Positions 1 through 8,392 of a stretch of 64,000 nt of DNA are shown in pieces. The stretch covers positions 248,001 through 312,000 of the forward strand of contig CAWABU010000002.1 in assembly GCA_963780345.1 (NCBI GenBank), given 5' to 3'. Position numbers and translations under genes: made by a program. Below the pieces are notes generated by a model. That model was not told the origin of the DNA. It searched no databases and saw nothing but the letters and a program-made list of their open reading frames with translations. The first letter of the stretch is position 1; every line of letters begins with the position of its first letter. The DNA comes from PALSA-693 sp963780345. GTDB lineage: Bacteria > Actinomycetota > Acidimicrobiia > Acidimicrobiales > Palsa-688.

Positions 1-2
1 TT

Positions 3-185
3 GCTGCCAGCGGATCGACCGATGACGTCGGGTGGTGGCCCGATTCCGAGGACGACCTGGTTGCGGTGCCGGCACGGAGGCGGCGTCGCCGGTTGACAGC
101 GTCGGGAAATGGGAAGAACGCGGTGTGGGCGAGGAACAGTTATGACGCCCCAGAAAGCGGCACAGGAAGGAAGCTGGTCATATGA
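3..185 (+). CDS. C-terminal end of unknown protein (left-edge partial)
   Basis: This frame is open from the left edge for about 60 codons and ends at a TGA that overlaps the ATG of the next gene (ATGA at 182-185), the usual sign of translational coupling. The visible tail is acidic and tryptophan-containing, then has a run of five arginines, then a polar end. No family is recognised. The call rests only on the open frame and the overlap, so it may be chance. Confidence 0.35.
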   Translation, partial: AASGSTDDVGWWPDSEDDLVAVPARRRRRRLTASGNGKNAVWARNSYDAPESGTGRKLVI

Positions 186-1087
186 CGTGGGCTGTGGAAC
201 ATCCGAATCAGCGACGATGGAGCCGCCGCACGGCCACGAGCAGTCAAAGTGGTACGCGTGTTTGGGTTCGGCCCATTGGAGCCGCCGAAGTCGGGCTGCT
301 CGCGGCACTGGTGGGAGCGTGGGGCGCGATCTCGGTCTTTGTCGGACCCGACTTCGGTTATCGCCCCACTTCGGCCGGGAGCTGGGTGTGGACCACTCAA
401 AACTGGTTACTGCATCTCCTGCCCGGCGCGGTGGCCGTGGCTGCCGGTCTCATGATCCTGAGTGCCTCACCAAGCCGTCGCCGCGCCGGCACGGGGGCGC
501 CGATCGGGCTGGCGGCCTTGATGATCATCGCATCAGGAGCCTGGTTTGTGATCGGTCCGGCGCTGTGGGCGACCTTCGAACCCGGCCAACCCTTCGCGAC
601 GGGTACGACCGCGTGGACCTCATTCCTCAACCAGCTGGGTTCAAGTCTTGGACCCGGGATTCTGTTGGCTGTCCTGGGGGGCATGGCCCTCAAGGCGGTC
701 ATGGCGCGGCCCGCAGCCACCGTGGAAGATGTCCCTGTCGAGGAGGCCGCCCCGATGACGGGAAGGGAGCCGGCAGTAGGCGGCGAGCCTGTTGGCCGTG
801 GCGGGATGGCCCGTGATGGGCGGATCGCCGAAGACGAACGCATGGCCGACGATGGGCGCCTCGGTCGCGACGAACGCATGGCCGACGATGGGCGCCTCGG
901 TCGCGACGAACGGACGGCCGGGGACGGGCGCCCCGCCCGTGACGAGGGCATGGCCCGCGACGAGCGCATGGCCCGCGACGAGGGCGCGGCCCGAAATGAC
1001 CGGATCGCCGGCGAGGAACCGAGCGGCGGCTACGACGATCCCGGGAGCGGGGCGGCCAGGGCAGATCGGCCGAACCGGACCGTTTGA
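182..1087 (+). CDS. Membrane protein with repetitive charged C-terminal tail
   Basis: Hypothetical protein of 301 residues. Four hydrophobic segments (about residues 33-55, 74-96, 106-130 and 148-170) suggest four membrane helices. The rest, from about residue 180, is a polar tail rich in Arg, Asp, Glu and Gly and built on a 12-residue motif, DERMADDGRLGR. Two copies are identical at DNA level (833-868 and 869-904) and degenerate copies follow. The ATG has an upstream GGAAGGA and overlaps the preceding stop. I do not recognise the family. The membrane part resembles small actinobacterial integral membrane proteins, and the tail is probably disordered and cytoplasmic. Confidence 0.6.
   Translation: MTWAVEHPNQRRWSRRTATSSQSGTRVWVRPIGAAEVGLLAALVGAWGAISVFVGPDFGYRPTSAGSWVWTTQNWLLHLLPGAVAVAAGLMILSASPSRRRAGTGAPIGLAALMIIASGAWFVIGPALWATFEPGQPFATGTTAWTSFLNQLGSSLGPGILLAVLGGMALKAVMARPAATVEDVPVEEAAPMTGREPAVGGEPVGRGGMARDGRIAEDERMADDGRLGRDERMADDGRLGRDERTAGDGRPARDEGMARDERMARDEGAARNDRIAGEEPSGGYDDPGSGAARADRPNRTV
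833..904 (+). repeat. 36-bp exact tandem duplication inside the CDS
   Basis: Two identical 36-bp units (833-868, 869-904) are followed by the first 8 bases of a third. The unit is 12 codons, so copy-number change keeps the reading frame. Diverged 12-residue versions continue downstream to about 1000, which points to repeated expansion of an Arg/Asp-rich tail. Confidence 0.85.
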
Positions 1088-1128
1088 CACCCACCACACC
1101 GGGTGACCCAATTCACAGGTCGAGCGCA

Positions 1129-1269
1129 CCATTCGCCTCGGGCCCAGTCGCCTGGGGCGAGTGGCCGGCCTCGGGCGAATGGGCTGCGGCCCCCGAGTCA
1201 AGGCCTGGGGCAGTAGGCCGACTCAAGAGGGCCGCAGCTATCGCTGCTAGCGAGTAGCGCTAACAGCGA
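1129..1269 (+). other. Three consecutive stem-loops in an intergenic region
   Basis: The gap 1088-1541 has no convincing gene. It holds three inverted repeats end to end. (1) 1129-1137 CCATTCGCC pairs with 1174-1182, with an inner TCGCC/GGCGA pair. (2) 1183-1192 GCTGCGGCCC pairs with 1229-1238, continued by GAGTC 1195-1199 with GACTC 1220-1224 and GGCCT 1202-1206 with AGGCC 1215-1219, about 20 bp in all. (3) 1241-1246 TCGCTG pairs with 1264-1269, and AGCG 1249-1252 with CGCT 1258-1261. No T-run follows, so it is not a classical terminator. It could be a structured leader RNA, a small RNA or a palindromic repeat element. The rest of the gap (1270-1541) shows nothing I recognise. Confidence 0.6.
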
Positions 1270-1541
1270 GCTTGCGAGACTGCGGCGACGGCAGCGGCTC
1301 ACGCGATTCCGGACTTCCCGCCGGTATCCACGCACGCGTTGCACGGGCCCTTCCGAGCATGCCTTTGGCCCTACCCCGACGGGCCGGCCCGCAAACCCCG
1401 ACCAGGATGGGAATGCTCAACCAGCGGTTGACCGACAGGGAATTCGTCGCCCCGGGATGAGCCCAGGCAGGCAGAGCTACCATGCCGGGAGTCGCCCGGA
1501 CGTGCGGACACGTCGGCACCTGAAGAGAGCGAGGGTTAGCG

Positions 1542-3224
1542 ATGAGTGAAGTCGATGGCGGCGCGCTGGTCGGGCAAATTCTCAAGGAACAGAAGGTGGA
1601 GTACCTGTTCGCGATCAACGGCGGCCATACGTTCCCGATCCTCGGCCAGCTGGTAGCCAACGACGTGAAGCTCATCCATATGCGCCACGAACAGGCGACG
1701 GCCTACGCCGCCGACGGGTGGGCGCGCACATCGGGCACGCCCGGCGTCTGCTGCGTGACCGCCGGATGCGGTCTGACCAATGCCATCACCGGACTCGCGG
1801 TGGCGGCGCTGACCAACAGCGCGGTGGTGTGCCTGTCGGGCCAACACCCGACGATCGAGGATGGCCTTGACTCCTTCCAGGAGCTCTATGGCTCCGACGT
1901 TTGCAGCAGCTTCGCCAAGTACACCCGACGGGTGCTGGATTGGAGCACGATCGAGTTTCACCTCCGCCAGGCTTTCCGGGCCGCAGCCACCCCTCCCCAG
2001 GGCGTGGCCGTCGTCGAGATTCCCCAAAATATCCTCTACCACACCGGCCCCGAGTCCGATCAGCGTTCCGGGGCCCGCGTCTACGGCCCGGACGAGCTGC
2101 GCGCCCAGGGGGATCCGCGTGCGGTCGAACGGGCCGTCCAGCTGCTGCTCGGCGCCGACCGCCCGCTGCTGGTAGGCGGCGACGGGGTGTTCTGGTCAGA
2201 CGCCGGGCCAGAGCTTCGGGAGCTGGCGGAGTTGACGTCCACCCCGGTCTATTGCCGCCGGGCCGGGCAGGGCGCAGTGGCTGAGGACCATCCATTGGCC
2301 GTGCGAGGCGCGTGGAAGAAGCCGTTCACCAGCCGGGCCGATGTGGTGGTCAGCTTCGGATTCCGCTTCTGGAGCGGCGAGCACTTTGGCCAACCACCGA
2401 CGTGGGGGGCGGACGCCACCCACATCCAGGTCGACAGCGACCCGCGCCGGGTTGGCTCCAACGTGGCCGCCGACGTGCCGATCATCGGCGATCCCAAGCT
2501 GGTGTTGCGCCAGATGATCGACCTCGTCCGCAGCCAGGGAAGCGAGGACCGAGGTGACTCCCGGTGGTTGGCCGACCTGGCGGAGGCCCGAGCCACCTTC
2601 GAGGGGATGGTCGCCGACCGGGAGCAGCAGCACCATGCGGATGTTCCGGTTCATCCGGACCGGCTGCTGCGCGATCTGGTCACGGTGCTCGACCCGTCGG
2701 CCGTGATGATCGTCGACAGCTTCACGCTCTCGGGCTACGTGAGCCACTGGTTCTCCGCCCGATTTCCCGGGCAGCTCATCGACGCCGGCCCGCTGGCCCC
2801 CGTCGGTCACAGCATAGGGATGGCGATCGGCGCCGGGCTGGCGCGCCCGGGCAGTCCGGTCGTGGCGCTCATCGGCGACGGCGGCATGGGGATCGGCGGC
2901 TTCGATATCGAGACCGCAGCCAGGTACAACATCCCGATCGTGGTCGTGCTCTGGAACAACAGCTCCTGGGGACCATCGTTCGAGCAAATGCCTCGACTAC
3001 GAGGCCGCACCGAGCCCTTCGAGATGCTGCCGGGCATCCGCTACGACCGCATCGCCGAGGAGCTCGGCTGCCACGGGGAGCACGTCGAGGATCCCGACGG
3101 GATCCGGGCCGCGCTGGAGCGGGCCTTCGCGGCCGGCAAGCCCGCCGTTGTGAATATCATCGGTGACAAGCGAATCGGCCACCCCACTCTCGGGGGCAAC
3201 CTCCTCGGATCCACCGGCTCCTAG
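1542..3224 (+). CDS. ThDP-dependent enzyme, possible 2-hydroxyacyl-CoA lyase
   Basis: Thiamine diphosphate enzyme of 560 residues with the usual Pyr, middle and PP domains. Glu50 in MRHEQATAYAADG is the cofactor-activating glutamate. GDG at 445-447 followed by NN at 472-473 is the ThDP/Mg motif. The text after the motif, NNSSWG, looks more like 2-hydroxyacyl-CoA lyases than acetolactate synthases. ATG follows a purine-rich GAGAGCGAGGG. It is cotranscribed with the hydrolase downstream and lies next to a 2-hydroxyisobutyryl-CoA mutase operon. Actinobacterial lyases of this superfamily are known to split 2-hydroxyisobutyryl-CoA into acetone and formyl-CoA, so that activity is the attractive inference. 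An acetolactate synthase-like or oxalyl-CoA decarboxylase-like role is not excluded. Confidence 0.8.
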   Translation: MSEVDGGALVGQILKEQKVEYLFAINGGHTFPILGQLVANDVKLIHMRHEQATAYAADGWARTSGTPGVCCVTAGCGLTNAITGLAVAALTNSAVVCLSGQHPTIEDGLDSFQELYGSDVCSSFAKYTRRVLDWSTIEFHLRQAFRAAATPPQGVAVVEIPQNILYHTGPESDQRSGARVYGPDELRAQGDPRAVERAVQLLLGADRPLLVGGDGVFWSDAGPELRELAELTSTPVYCRRAGQGAVAEDHPLAVRGAWKKPFTSRADVVVSFGFRFWSGEHFGQPPTWGADATHIQVDSDPRRVGSNVAADVPIIGDPKLVLRQMIDLVRSQGSEDRGDSRWLADLAEARATFEGMVADREQQHHADVPVHPDRLLRDLVTVLDPSAVMIVDSFTLSGYVSHWFSARFPGQLIDAGPLAPVGHSIGMAIGAGLARPGSPVVALIGDGGMGIGGFDIETAARYNIPIVVVLWNNSSWGPSFEQMPRLRGRTEPFEMLPGIRYDRIAEELGCHGEHVEDPDGIRAALERAFAAGKPAVVNIIGDKRIGHPTLGGNLLGSTGS

Positions 3225-3280
3225 GTCGACGCTTCGCAAAATGATCTAAGAGGGTCAACCTGTCTCGGAGGTAAGCGCAC

Positions 3281-4249
3281 GTGAACCATGACCGGGTCCT
3301 CGGCTACAGCCGTCCGGCGATGCTGGGCGGTCCCATCAATGCGGACCCCGATGTCCTGACCATCCGCTGGCTCGGAACCGCGAATTATGAGCTTTGCTTC
3401 CGTGATCGAGTTCTTCTGCTGGACACCTTCTATGACCGAGGCCCGCGGATGCGCAAGCTGGGCTTCCGACTCGATGAGGTGGAGCGGGCCGACGCCGTTC
3501 TGATCGGCCATCCCCACTACGATCACATCAGCGACGCCGCCCAGATCGCCACCCAGACCGGTGCGTCGGTCGTTGTCCATCCTCTCGGTGCCGATGTGTT
3601 GACCAAAGGCGGACTTGGGGCCGACCGGATTATCGGCGTCACCGGCAGGGGCGAGGGGGAGCTTCTCGAGTTCCCCGAGTTTACGCTTCGCGTGCTCCAC
3701 GGCTTCCATTGTCCCGTCGACCATCCCGAGTTGCAGGTCAGTATCGGAGCGTTGCGAGACGCTCGGGCCATCTGGGAGAGCGACCAACCCCCGTTGAGCC
3801 CCGAAGAGGCCGCCCATCAGCAGGACGTATTCCAGCGGGGCAACCACACACCCGAAGTATTGACCGAAGCCACCATGTGCCTGGTCTTCGATATCGACGG
3901 GTACAAAGTCGTGTACCGGGACAGTGCCGGTCCGGTCAGTGATGAGGAGCGGGCCTACTTTTCGGCGAACCCGGGATGCGATCTGGCCATCGTCGCCCTG
4001 CAGGGATATCCGCTGCTTCGACGGCAGCTGGCCGCGACGGGCCCACTCGTCGAAACCTATCAACCCAGGGTGGTGCTGCCCTGCCATCACGACGATCTGT
4101 ACCCGCTGTTTCTTGACATGGCGACGGAGCCGCTCAAGATGCAAGTACACGAGCAACTGCCGGCCGCGACGACGATCCAACCGGTGTACGTCGAACCGGT
4201 CGCGCTCGGGATGAAGACCGGTATGGTGAAGATCGGGGACGATCTGTAA
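3281..4249 (+). CDS. Metallo-beta-lactamase-fold hydrolase
   Basis: MBL-fold protein of 322 residues. The metal-binding signature HxHxDH is seen at His77-Pro-His79-Tyr-Asp81-His82. Later ligand candidates are His in a GFHCPVDH stretch, Asp in VVYRDSAG and His in LPCHHDD. The GTG start has a CGGAGG ribosome site upstream. It lies 56 bp after the ThDP enzyme and so probably shares its transcript. Many family members are thioesterases, lactonases or glyoxalase II-like enzymes. Hydrolysis of a CoA ester made by the neighbouring enzymes, such as formyl-CoA, is possible but only inferred. No signal peptide, so cytoplasmic. Confidence 0.8.
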   Translation: MNHDRVLGYSRPAMLGGPINADPDVLTIRWLGTANYELCFRDRVLLLDTFYDRGPRMRKLGFRLDEVERADAVLIGHPHYDHISDAAQIATQTGASVVVHPLGADVLTKGGLGADRIIGVTGRGEGELLEFPEFTLRVLHGFHCPVDHPELQVSIGALRDARAIWESDQPPLSPEEAAHQQDVFQRGNHTPEVLTEATMCLVFDIDGYKVVYRDSAGPVSDEERAYFSANPGCDLAIVALQGYPLLRRQLAATGPLVETYQPRVVLPCHHDDLYPLFLDMATEPLKMQVHEQLPAATTIQPVYVEPVALGMKTGMVKIGDDL

Positions 4250-4260
4250 GGCGGGTCCCC

Positions 4261-5979
4261 CTAGAAGACTGCAGTCTCGCGGTACCGTCCGAAGACGGGC
4301 TCGAGACACAGGACGATCTCCCCGAGCGATGCTTGCGCTTTGACGGCCGCAATCGTCGTTGGCATGAGATTCGCCGCCGGGTCTTTGGCCGCGGTGACCA
4401 GTTCGCCCAGCACCTTCGCCACGGTCTCATTGTCGCGAGTGCGCTTCACGGTCTCGAGACGGTTGATCTTGCGCTTCTCGCTGGAGGGATCCAACTGGTG
4501 GGTTTCGACCTTCTGCGATTCGCCATCGTCCACATACTTGTTGACGCCGACGACGGTCCGCTCGCCGCTGGCTTTGCGCTGCGCCTGCTCGTAGGCAAAG
4601 TCGGCAATCTCCCGCTGAAAATAGCTTCTTTCGATGGCCTTCAGCATCCCACCGAGCTCGTCGACCTGCCGGAGGCACTCGTGGATGTCCTGCTCTATTT
4701 CCCGGGTCAGAGCTTCCACGTAATAGGAACCGCCCAGCGGGTCGATGACCTGCGTCACGTTGGTTTCCTCGGCGATGATCTGCTGGGTTCGCAACGCCAG
4801 TTTCATCGCCATCTCGGAAGGAATCGTGTAGGCCTCGTCGAGCCCGTTGGTGTGAAGCGACTGCGTCCCTCCGAGTACCGCAGCGAGAGCCTGCAGCGCG
4901 GTCCTCACCACATTGTTCAGTGGCTGGGGCTTCGTCAGGGTGGCCGCAGCTGTTTGGCAATGGAACCGCAACCTCATCGACTCCGGGTTCTTGGCGCCAA
5001 ACTGCTCTCGCATCATGCGGGCATAGAAGCGCCGCACGGCCCGAAACTTTGCGATCTCTTCGAAGAAATCCGCCTGCGACACGAAATAGTAGGACAGTCT
5101 GGGGGCAAAATCGTCCACCGGCATGCCCGAGTCGACGACCGTGCGCACATACTCCCGGGCCGCGGCCATCGTGAAGGCCGCTTCCTGCCGGGCACTGGCA
5201 CCGGCCTCGGATATGTGGTAGCCGCTGATGTTTATGGGGTTGTACCTCGCCATCCGGCCCGCGGTGTAGGTGATCGTGTCCCGGACGATTCTCATGCTGG
5301 GCTCGGGAGGGTAGATCCACTCCTTTTGGGCGATGTACTCCTTGAGGATGTCGTTTTGGATGGTCCCGGAGAGCTTGTTGAGATCGAGGCCGCGATCCTC
5401 GGCCACGGCGATATACATGGCCAGGAGTATCCAGGCCGTGGGGTTGATGGTCATCGACACGCTGATGTTCTCGAGATCGATGCCGGCGAAGAGCCGGTCC
5501 ATGTCCTCGAGTAGATCGACGGCGACACCTTCCCTCCCCACCTCACCCCGACTCGCCGGGTGGTCGGAGTCGTAGCCCATCAGCGTGGGCATGTCGAAGT
5601 CGACCGACAAGCCGGTCTGGCCCTGGGCGATGAGATACCTGAACCGCTCGTTGGTCTCGTCCGGGGTACCGAACCCTGCGATCTGACGCATGGTCCAGAC
5701 TCGACCCCGATACATGGTCGGATACGGGCCGCGGGTGAAGGGGTACCGGCCCGGCAGGCCGATATCTTCGAAGGAAATGTCGGCGACGTCCGCCGGCGTG
5801 TACACCCGCTCCACCGGGCGACGAGAGCCCGTCACGTAGCCGTCCTGGGACTCCGGGCGCCTCCGCAGGAAGGCGGCCAGCTCGTCGCCCTCCCAGTCCC
5901 GGACCTGTTCCTGCACCGCCTCGCGGGTGGCGTCGTCGATGAGACGTGTTACCTCGTCACCGTCCATGTGCTCGCTCAC
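4261..5979 (-). CDS. hcmA: 2-hydroxyisobutyryl-CoA mutase, large (substrate-binding) subunit
   Basis: Adenosylcobalamin-dependent acyl-CoA mutase large subunit of 572 residues, without the fused B12 domain. The fold signature YPFTRGPYPTMY is at about residues 79-90. The residue that separates substrates (Tyr89 in methylmalonyl-CoA mutase, Phe in isobutyryl-CoA mutase) is Ile100 here, in RQIAGFG. Exactly 27 residues on, LSVDFDMPT has Asp127 where those enzymes have Ala. Ile90 and Asp117 with the same spacing define 2-hydroxyisobutyryl-CoA mutase, which converts 2-hydroxyisobutyryl-CoA to 3-hydroxybutyryl-CoA. The GTG start overlaps the meaB stop by 4 nt (GTGA). Last gene of the operon; the small subunit is encoded at 8392-8823. 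Confidence 0.88.
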   Translation of the reverse strand: MSEHMDGDEVTRLIDDATREAVQEQVRDWEGDELAAFLRRRPESQDGYVTGSRRPVERVYTPADVADISFEDIGLPGRYPFTRGPYPTMYRGRVWTMRQIAGFGTPDETNERFRYLIAQGQTGLSVDFDMPTLMGYDSDHPASRGEVGREGVAVDLLEDMDRLFAGIDLENISVSMTINPTAWILLAMYIAVAEDRGLDLNKLSGTIQNDILKEYIAQKEWIYPPEPSMRIVRDTITYTAGRMARYNPINISGYHISEAGASARQEAAFTMAAAREYVRTVVDSGMPVDDFAPRLSYYFVSQADFFEEIAKFRAVRRFYARMMREQFGAKNPESMRLRFHCQTAAATLTKPQPLNNVVRTALQALAAVLGGTQSLHTNGLDEAYTIPSEMAMKLALRTQQIIAEETNVTQVIDPLGGSYYVEALTREIEQDIHECLRQVDELGGMLKAIERSYFQREIADFAYEQAQRKASGERTVVGVNKYVDDGESQKVETHQLDPSSEKRKINRLETVKRTRDNETVAKVLGELVTAAKDPAANLMPTTIAAVKAQASLGEIVLCLEPVFGRYRETAVF

Positions 5980-6977
5980 TCCCGTTCTCCTGATGAATCG
6001 TTCCGGTGGGCCGATGAATCCTCCTGGATGGCCGAGATCAGGGCGTCGACGGCGGCGTGCGGGCTCATGGTCCGGCCAACGACGCTCTCCACGAGACCGT
6101 TGAACACCGCTCCAACGGATTGATCGCGGAGCCTTTCGATCATGCGGTCGCGCGTGAGCATGCGGAGCCGATCCGCGACGCGAGCGCGCCTGCGGGCCAC
6201 CCCATCGCCGGATGTATCCAGCCAGGCCTGGTGGGCATCAAACGCATCAACCAGCTCGGTCACGCCCGCGGGCCTGATGGAGTCCGTCATCAGCACCGGT
6301 GGGAACCATGCGCCGTCAGGTTGGCGTCGACCCAACCGCAGCATCGCCAGCAGGTCAGTGGCCGCCCGGCCGGCGTCGGGGAGATCGGCCTTGTTGACGA
6401 CGTGGATGTCGGCAATCTCCAGGAGTCCCGCCTTGATAGCCTGAATGTCGTCTCCCAGGCCCGGTACCGACACCACTGCGATGGTGTCGGCCAGATGCAT
6501 GATGTCCACGTCGGCCTGCCCCACCCCGACGGTTTCGACGAAGACGTAGTCCCATCCCACCGCGTCCAGCACCGCGACGACGTCGGTCGTCGCCTGAGCC
6601 AAGCCACCCAGCGAGCCGCGGGACGACATCGACCGGACCAGGACTCCCTGGTCGAGGGTATGCTGATGCATCCGGATCCGGTCGCCGAGGAGGGCACCGC
6701 CGGTCAAGGCGCTCGAAGGATCGACGGCGACGATCGCCACCGTCTGGCCCCGACCGCGCAGCAGCGCGGTCACCGCATCGATCAGGCTGCTCTTCCCGCT
6801 CCCTGGCGCGCCGGTGACCCCGATGATTCGAGCCCGCCCCCCTTCCGCGTAGAGGGTCTCCACCACGGGCTCGACCGCCCGGGCCCGCGCCTCCAGCGCC
6901 GAGATGACCTGTGTCAGCGAGGCGCGATCGCCACCCTTGGCCTGTTCGTAAAGGCTGGCGTATTCAACCTTGCTCAC
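5976..6977 (-). CDS. meaB: MeaB-type GTPase chaperone of the B12 mutase
   Basis: G3E-family P-loop GTPase of 333 residues, related to MeaB/ArgK. P-loop GAPGSGKSS at 56-64, a Walker-B-like aspartate region (VFVETVGVGQADVD) and the base-recognition motif NKAD (VVNKADLPDAG). Such proteins gate cofactor loading and protect acyl-CoA mutases from inactivation. Its GTG start overlaps the ligase stop by 4 nt, and its stop overlaps the mutase start by 4 nt, so production is coupled to its client. The equivalent protein beside 2-hydroxyisobutyryl-CoA mutases has been called MeaH. Confidence 0.92.
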   Translation of the reverse strand: MSKVEYASLYEQAKGGDRASLTQVISALEARARAVEPVVETLYAEGGRARIIGVTGAPGSGKSSLIDAVTALLRGRGQTVAIVAVDPSSALTGGALLGDRIRMHQHTLDQGVLVRSMSSRGSLGGLAQATTDVVAVLDAVGWDYVFVETVGVGQADVDIMHLADTIAVVSVPGLGDDIQAIKAGLLEIADIHVVNKADLPDAGRAATDLLAMLRLGRRQPDGAWFPPVLMTDSIRPAGVTELVDAFDAHQAWLDTSGDGVARRRARVADRLRMLTRDRMIERLRDQSVGAVFNGLVESVVGRTMSPHAAVDALISAIQEDSSAHRNDSSGERE

Positions 6978-8392
6978 GTGGCAGCAGTGAATTCGCGGAA
7001 CAGCTCCCGGCGATCGATGACCCGGTTGCTTTTATGCTCACTTCGTTCGAGGGTGTTCCACGGCACAGGTACGACCTCGGCATTCACCCCCAGCGTGGTC
7101 CGCAAGTTGTCGCTCAGCTCCCGCCGGAACTTGTCGATGGCGCTGTCCTGGCCCTGAATGTCGGTGCCGTACTCGACCTGCACCACCAGCACGTCCATGG
7201 CGTCTTGGCGAGAAACAATGATGCGATGCTCGCCTCCGTAATGCGGTTCGCAGCTGACGATTTCGGCGATCGCACTGGGATAGACGTTTTCACCCCGAAT
7301 GGTGAATTGGTCGTCGATCCGCCCGTAGATCCCCCGAGGCAGGTACGGATAGGTACGTCCGCACGGTGAGGGACCCGCCTCCCACCGGGTCAGGTCACCC
7401 GACAGGAGACGGATCATCGGTTGACTGGTTCGTTCCAGATGCGTATAGACGGGCGTGCCTTCTCCACCGTAGGGCCGGCGGCGATGCGTGACGGGATCGA
7501 CCACCTCCGTGTAGGCGATGTCCTGCCAGCAGAGCATGCCACTCTGAGACGTTGTTTCGCCCAGGTTCATCCAGGGCGTCATCTCCCCCATAGATCCGGA
7601 GTCGAAGACCTTCGCCCCGAACACCTCCTCCAGCTTTCGCTTCATGGAGGGGATGGACGCGCCTGGCTCACCTGAGAAAAACAGGATCCGGATTCCGAGC
7701 TCGCGAGGATCGACTCCGATTTCGCCGGCCACCTCGGCGATGCGGAGGGCGTACGAGGGCGTGCCGTACAGCGCGGCCGGCCGCATCTGCTGGAGCCAGT
7801 TGACAGCTCGTCGGGTCTGGCCCTGGGCGCCCGCTCCAAAGGGGAAAGCCTGGGCGCCAAGGCGCTCCGCCCCGGCGAGCACGGCCCACGAACCCATATA
7901 GAGGCTGAACACCGCGCCGATGAAGACCATATCACCAGGCCGGATACCCATTCCCCACATGACCCGGGCATGCGACTCGGCGATCCGGGGCCAGTCCTGA
8001 CGCCCGATGGCGAAGGCCGTCGGGCGGCCGGTCGTCCCCGATGTCCCATGGATACTCTGAATCTCGCTTTCCGGGACACAGAGGTAGTCACCGAACGGCG
8101 GGTGCTCGATCTGAGCCCGCCGCAGATCCTCCTTGGTGACGACAGGAACACTTTCGAAGTCTTCCAGCGATCGAATGTCCACGGGCGCGATGCCCGCCTC
8201 ATCCCATTTCGCCCGGTAGAACGGCGCGTGGGCGTACGCGTACTCCATCACCTCGCGAAGGCGCGTCAGGATGGCCACCTCGCGCTGCTCAGGGTCCATG
8301 GTCTCGCGAACAGGAAACCAGTACTCCTGGCCGAGGGGTGGCACGTAGGCGGCGTCGTAGAACGGCGGCCAGGTCCAGTGCTCCATATCCAT
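6974..8392 (-). CDS. PaaK-like acyl-CoA ligase, likely 2-hydroxyisobutyrate-CoA ligase
   Basis: AMP-forming ligase of 472 residues in the phenylacetate-CoA ligase branch of the ANL superfamily. Phosphate-binding loop SGTTGRPT at about 118-125; adenine/ribose region near GSMGEMTPW; hinge and C-terminal motif GRIDDQFTIRGENVYPS. Its ATG shares one base with the stop of the cobalamin-binding subunit (TGATG), and its stop overlaps meaB. Placement between the two mutase subunits argues that it makes the mutase substrate from the free acid, as the PaaK-type 2-hydroxyisobutyrate-CoA ligase does in known mutase operons. Phenylacetate is an unlikely substrate because no paa genes are near. Confidence 0.82.
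   Translation of the reverse strand: MDMEHWTWPPFYDAAYVPPLGQEYWFPVRETMDPEQREVAILTRLREVMEYAYAHAPFYRAKWDEAGIAPVDIRSLEDFESVPVVTKEDLRRAQIEHPPFGDYLCVPESEIQSIHGTSGTTGRPTAFAIGRQDWPRIAESHARVMWGMGIRPGDMVFIGAVFSLYMGSWAVLAGAERLGAQAFPFGAGAQGQTRRAVNWLQQMRPAALYGTPSYALRIAEVAGEIGVDPRELGIRILFFSGEPGASIPSMKRKLEEVFGAKVFDSGSMGEMTPWMNLGETTSQSGMLCWQDIAYTEVVDPVTHRRRPYGGEGTPVYTHLERTSQPMIRLLSGDLTRWEAGPSPCGRTYPYLPRGIYGRIDDQFTIRGENVYPSAIAEIVSCEPHYGGEHRIIVSRQDAMDVLVVQVEYGTDIQGQDSAIDKFRRELSDNLRTTLGVNAEVVPVPWNTLERSEHKSNRVIDRRELFREFTAAT

Noticed and set aside
3..185. Treating the left-edge frame as a firm gene
   Set aside because: Only about 60 codons are visible and no family is recognised; kept as a low-confidence partial because of the ATGA overlap.
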